From Geobacter sp. UBA6151 (GTDB taxonomy: Bacteria > Desulfobacterota > Desulfuromonadia > Geobacterales > Pseudopelobacteraceae): a stretch of DNA of 15,770 bases. Numbering within the stretch: the stretch's first letter is position 1; each line of letters begins with the position of its first letter. The notes below the pieces were generated by a model that was not told where the DNA came from, did not search any database, and saw only the letters and a program-made list of their open reading frames with translations. The position numbers and the translations under genes were made by a program. The stretch is from NCBI GenBank assembly GCA_002423105.1, contig DIUT01000002.1, positions 1 to 15,770 of the forward strand. The letters are read 5' to 3'. Positions 14,123 through 15,770 of the stretch are shown here, one piece after another.

Positions 14123-14593
14123 CTAGGCGGCATTTTTGAATTCTTCATTGTAACCTTCTGCGGTAAACCGTTCCCATCCAAGACAGGCCAGCCACAAATG
14201 GCGGGGGATTGTTTTTTCTCCGTTACGGTAATAAGCCAGCATTCTTCTGCTTATTCCCAGAGCTTCGGCAGCAGCATCAAGCGTCAGCTTGTTTCGGTGC
14301 ATCCATTCCCATATACGCTCATGAGAAATACCGCCAGCCTGTTCAACTGCTTCAGCACGCAGGTTGTCACCAGCAATATCAAGCTCATCCTCAATCCATA
14401 CAACCCCGGTTCCCCATTGGTTAAGATATGCCTTGAGAAACAGGGAAAGCTCCTGCAATGGAGCAAAAACCACATTCCGTCTGATAAGCGGCGTCATATC
14501 AACATCCATAACCGCATCATCTCCGAATGTAACTATGAGTTTGCAGGGAGCAACTGCCTTGACCGCCTTCACCTGAAAATGTTTTTGCCTCAT
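14123..14593 (-). CDS. DUF2442 domain protein with C-terminal HTH (antitoxin-like)
   Basis: A 156-residue protein in two parts. Residues 1-80 fit DUF2442: VKAVAPCKLIVTFGDDAVMD then VDMTPLIRRNVVFAPL, and the later GTGVVWIEDELDIAGDNLR. Residues about 90-150 form a Cro/XRE-like helix-turn-helix, LTLDAAAEALGISRRMLAYY RNGEKTIPRHLWLA. DUF2442 proteins commonly follow DUF4160 proteins in pairs regarded as toxin-antitoxin-like, and the HTH makes this one a likely DNA-binding antitoxin or regulator of its own operon. Translation starts at ATG 14593 with AAGGAGT at 14607-14601 (7-nt spacing). The start overlaps the upstream stop by 4 nt (ATGA), so the two genes are translationally coupled. Toxin-antitoxin function is inference from family context. 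Confidence 0.82.
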   Translation of the reverse strand: MRQKHFQVKAVKAVAPCKLIVTFGDDAVMDVDMTPLIRRNVVFAPLQELSLFLKAYLNQWGTGVVWIEDELDIAGDNLRAEAVEQAGGISHERIWEWMHRNKLTLDAAAEALGISRRMLAYYRNGEKTIPRHLWLACLGWERFTAEGYNEEFKNAA

Positions 14594-14790
14594 GGGTTGT
14601 ACTCCTTAAACTTTCTAAGCAACAAATCACGGTTTGCTGCAGCCCATGCCAGAGCTTCTTTGATCTCGCGACGATTCACGCTGCTTGCATGCATCTCCAG
14701 ACTTTCAATCTCAACAAATGCGTCCCTGCCATCACTCATAGCGCCAATTGACAAAGAATACGGGAAGTGTCCCGGTTTCTCCCTCTTCAT
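14590..14790 (-). CDS. Small DUF4160-like protein, possibly N-terminally shortened
   Basis: A 66-residue protein. Its C-terminal part, VNRREIKEALAWAAANRDLL then LRKFKEYNP, resembles the closing helix of DUF4160 proteins (typically ending in a 'nrelllekWneY'-like helix). The normal DUF4160 N-terminus, with its NEH-x-PPHVHV segment, is not visible. Instead there is KPGHFPYSLSIGAMSDGRDA, so the protein is either a diverged, shortened member or a different small family. The ATG at 14790 has GAGG only 2 nt away, an unusually tight spacing. The frame stays open about 55 bp further upstream into the shared promoter region but contains no ATG, GTG or TTG start there. It is the first gene of a coupled pair with the DUF2442-HTH gene. 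A toxin-like role is possible by analogy only. Confidence 0.65.
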   Translation of the reverse strand: MKREKPGHFPYSLSIGAMSDGRDAFVEIESLEMHASSVNRREIKEALAWAAANRDLLLRKFKEYNP

Positions 14791-14800
14791 GTCCTCGTTG

Positions 14801-14862
14801 CCGAAATATATACTTGCAAATGCAAAGTTAATAATATATATTTGTAGTATATATTATTTCGG
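14801..14862. promoter_or_regulatory. Palindromic operator region shared by the two TA-like modules
   Basis: CCGAAATATATAC (14801-14813) recurs in inverse as GTATATATTATTTCGG (14847-14862), identical apart from a 3-bp insertion in the right arm. Between them lies a perfect TTGCA-AA-TGCAA palindrome (14814-14825) and more A/T palindromic sequence. The whole sits between divergent starts at 14790 and 14872, and the right arm overlaps the vapB ribosome site. It is the expected place for VapBC and/or the HTH protein to bind and repress. Confidence 0.6.
14814..14842 (+). promoter_or_regulatory. Predicted sigma70-type promoter of vapBC
   Basis: The -35 TTGCAA (14814-14819) and -10 TATATT (14837-14842) are separated by 17 bp. 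Transcription would begin near 14849, leaving a leader of about 23 nt that contains GGAGG (14861-14865), 6 nt before the vapB ATG. The promoter lies between the two outer inverted-repeat arms, so protein binding there could block it. Confidence 0.55.
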
Positions 14863-14871
14863 AGGTAGGTC

Positions 14872-15099
14872 ATGAAAACTGCAAAATTATTTCAAAATGG
14901 TCAAAGCCAAGCAGTCAGACTGCCCAAAGAGTTTCGTTTTGATGACAGTGAAGTGTTTATTAAAAAGACCGGGAATGTTGTACAGTTGATTCCTCGGAGC
15001 GATTCATGGAATTCCTTATTTAGAAGTCTTAAAAAGTTTTCCAGCGATTTCATGGGTGATCGCGAGCAGCCACAACTGGATAAGCGGGAGAGTTTCTGA
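14872..15099 (+). CDS. vapB: VapB-type antitoxin
   Basis: A 75-residue protein with an N-terminal AbrB/SpoVT-like swapped-hairpin DNA-binding segment: AKLFQNGQSQAVRLPKEFRF (residues 4-23), the signature of VapB antitoxins paired with the MvpA-type VapC. The C-terminal part (SLKKFSSDFMGDREQPQLDK) is the likely toxin-binding tail. It should neutralise VapC and, in complex with it, repress the operon. The ATG has GGAGG at 14861-14865 with 6-nt spacing. Its TGA overlaps the vapC ATG by 1 nt (TGATG), so translation is coupled. The gene is more AT-rich than the genes left of 13.9 kb, fitting a mobile module. Confidence 0.93.
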   Translation: MKTAKLFQNGQSQAVRLPKEFRFDDSEVFIKKTGNVVQLIPRSDSWNSLFRSLKKFSSDFMGDREQPQLDKRESF

Positions 15100-15500
15100 T
15101 GAAGCTGATGCTCGATACAAATATCTGCATTTACATTATCAAACAACAACCAGTTGCCGTACTAAAGCGTTTTCTTGAATATCAGATCGGCGATATCGGT
15201 ATTTCGTCCATTACGCTTTCAGAACTGCGCTATGGAGTCGCCAAGAGTACACATCAGGAAAAAAATACCAAAGCCCTTGATGAGTTCATTACACCTTTAG
15301 AAGTTGTTTCGTTCGATGAAGAAGCAGCTCACGTTTATGGCGATATTCGAGCTACCCTTGAAAAAGCTGGTACACCAATTGGTTCTATGGATATGCTGAT
15401 TGCTGCGCATGCCGTTTCGTTAGGAATTCCTCTAGTTACAAATAACGCCCGAGAATTCATACGTACTCCCGCCCTTAATATTATCGATTGGCTTGCCTAG
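15099..15500 (+). CDS. vapC: VapC toxin, PIN-domain ribonuclease
   Basis: A 133-residue PIN-domain protein close in form to the Shigella MvpA/VapC group, known to cut initiator tRNA(fMet) in the anticodon loop. Acidic metal-binding residues are visible: Asp6 in MLDTNICIYI, Glu42 in SITLSELRYG, and Asp98 in GTPIGSMDMLIAAHA. The conserved TNNAREF (114-120) follows, with Asn in the fourth position, as is usual for this group. It appears full-length and intact, so it should be an active toxin restrained by VapB. Start and spacing come from the 1-nt overlap with vapB. The tRNA(fMet) target is inferred from family likeness, not shown by the sequence. Confidence 0.93.
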   Translation: MKLMLDTNICIYIIKQQPVAVLKRFLEYQIGDIGISSITLSELRYGVAKSTHQEKNTKALDEFITPLEVVSFDEEAAHVYGDIRATLEKAGTPIGSMDMLIAAHAVSLGIPLVTNNAREFIRTPALNIIDWLA

Positions 15501-15559
15501 TTTTTGCGACCAACGTGTCGCGGCGTGACCTGCGCGGCGGCTTTTTGACGCGTCAGAGT

Positions 15560-15770
15560 CTACGCCGATGTTGACTGCGCTTTGCTAACAGGTGAACTTA
15601 GGCTGTCAAGTGAAAATGTCTTACGAATCTCATTGATAACCGCCATTAGCTCATTTAAATCAGTGTGTTTCATCAGAACCATAACTATAGGCAGACCAAT
15701 TGCAACATCTAGTGACCTCAACATCGGTAAGTAGTTATCCTGAACCAGTAGCGTCCCAACGTTTAGCTGA
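15560..15770 (-). CDS. Unrecognised gene, C-terminal 69 codons
   Basis: On the minus strand an open frame enters at the right edge and ends at TAG (15562-15560). It reads LNVGTLLVQDNYLPMLRSLD, VAIGLPIVMVLMKHTDLNEL and MAVINEIRKTFSLDSLSSPV, then SKAQSTSA. It has a coding feel (regular hydrophobic/charged pattern, low-complexity Ser/Ala end) and no competing gene. I do not recognise the family. The start must lie beyond 15770, unless an internal ATG gives a small protein of about 54 residues. It is convergent with vapC, and the 60-bp gap between them has no clear terminator. Confidence 0.55.
   Translation of the reverse strand, partial: QLNVGTLLVQDNYLPMLRSLDVAIGLPIVMVLMKHTDLNELMAVINEIRKTFSLDSLSSPVSKAQSTSA

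Noticed and set aside
15506..15521. GCGAC/GTCGC stem after vapC as a terminator
   Set aside because: The T-run precedes the stem on the plus strand rather than following it, and on the minus strand it becomes an A-run; not an intrinsic terminator in either direction.
15501..15600. Possible integron attC or recombination site next to vapBC
   Set aside because: GCTAACA-like and TTAGGC-like bits are present but no matched core pair with a folded stem was found.
1..15770. CRISPR arrays, tRNA or rRNA genes, transposases
   Set aside because: No regularly spaced direct repeats, no tRNA cloverleaf or TTCGA-loop pattern noticed, no rRNA sequence and no transposase or integrase protein in any frame.

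Overview
The window looks like chromosomal DNA of a Gram-negative bacterium of moderately high GC. A deltaproteobacterium of the Geobacter/Desulfuromonadales type is my best guess. The guess rests on the mix of genes (bacteriohemerythrin, cobalamin-binding radical SAM protein, extra FtsH paralogue, GlxA-type regulator) and on strong AGGAG ribosome sites. No rRNA or other taxonomic marker is present, so this is inference only.

Layout. (1) 1-680: the 5' end of a YjbR/MmcQ-like gene (minus) faces away from a VOC/glyoxalase-like gene (plus), which ends at a strong GC hairpin. (2) 682-4706: six minus-strand genes in one direction, in transcription order cysteine hydrolase, double-domain tautomerase, secreted MBL-fold hydrolase, GNAT acetyltransferase, YbfB/YjiJ-type MFS transporter and a short 4-OT tautomerase. 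A GlxA/AraC-type regulator (4831-5793, plus) diverges from them across a near-perfect inverted repeat. This looks like one regulated small-molecule detoxification or catabolic unit; the substrate is unknown. A dispersed-repeat-like element (about 3583-3674) sits inside it and supplies the last codons of the double tautomerase. (3) 5883-6290: a complete bacteriohemerythrin. (4) 6387-8425: a two-gene unit of a radical SAM protein with a helix-hairpin-helix domain and its partner, the pair known from uracil-DNA glycosylase-linked DNA repair/modification loci; no glycosylase gene or domain is present here. (5) 8450-10450: a B12-binding radical SAM protein followed in the same transcript by a TetR regulator, with repeated TAGAGT half-sites upstream of the pair. 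(6) 10749-13878: an exported class-C beta-lactamase-type serine hydrolase with a very basic tail, followed 22 bp later by a second-type FtsH protease. (7) 13879-15770: a more AT-rich stretch with two back-to-back toxin-antitoxin-like pairs, a DUF4160-like/DUF2442-HTH pair (minus) and VapBC (plus), sharing a palindromic AT-rich promoter region, then the 3' end of an unrecognised minus-strand gene running off the window.

No rRNA, tRNA, CRISPR array, transposase or integrase was seen. The items most worth following up are the GlxA-linked six-gene unit with its embedded repeat, the serine hydrolase/FtsH pair with the basic tail, and the shared operator between the two TA-like modules. All protein names come from reading the sequences by eye, without database searches.
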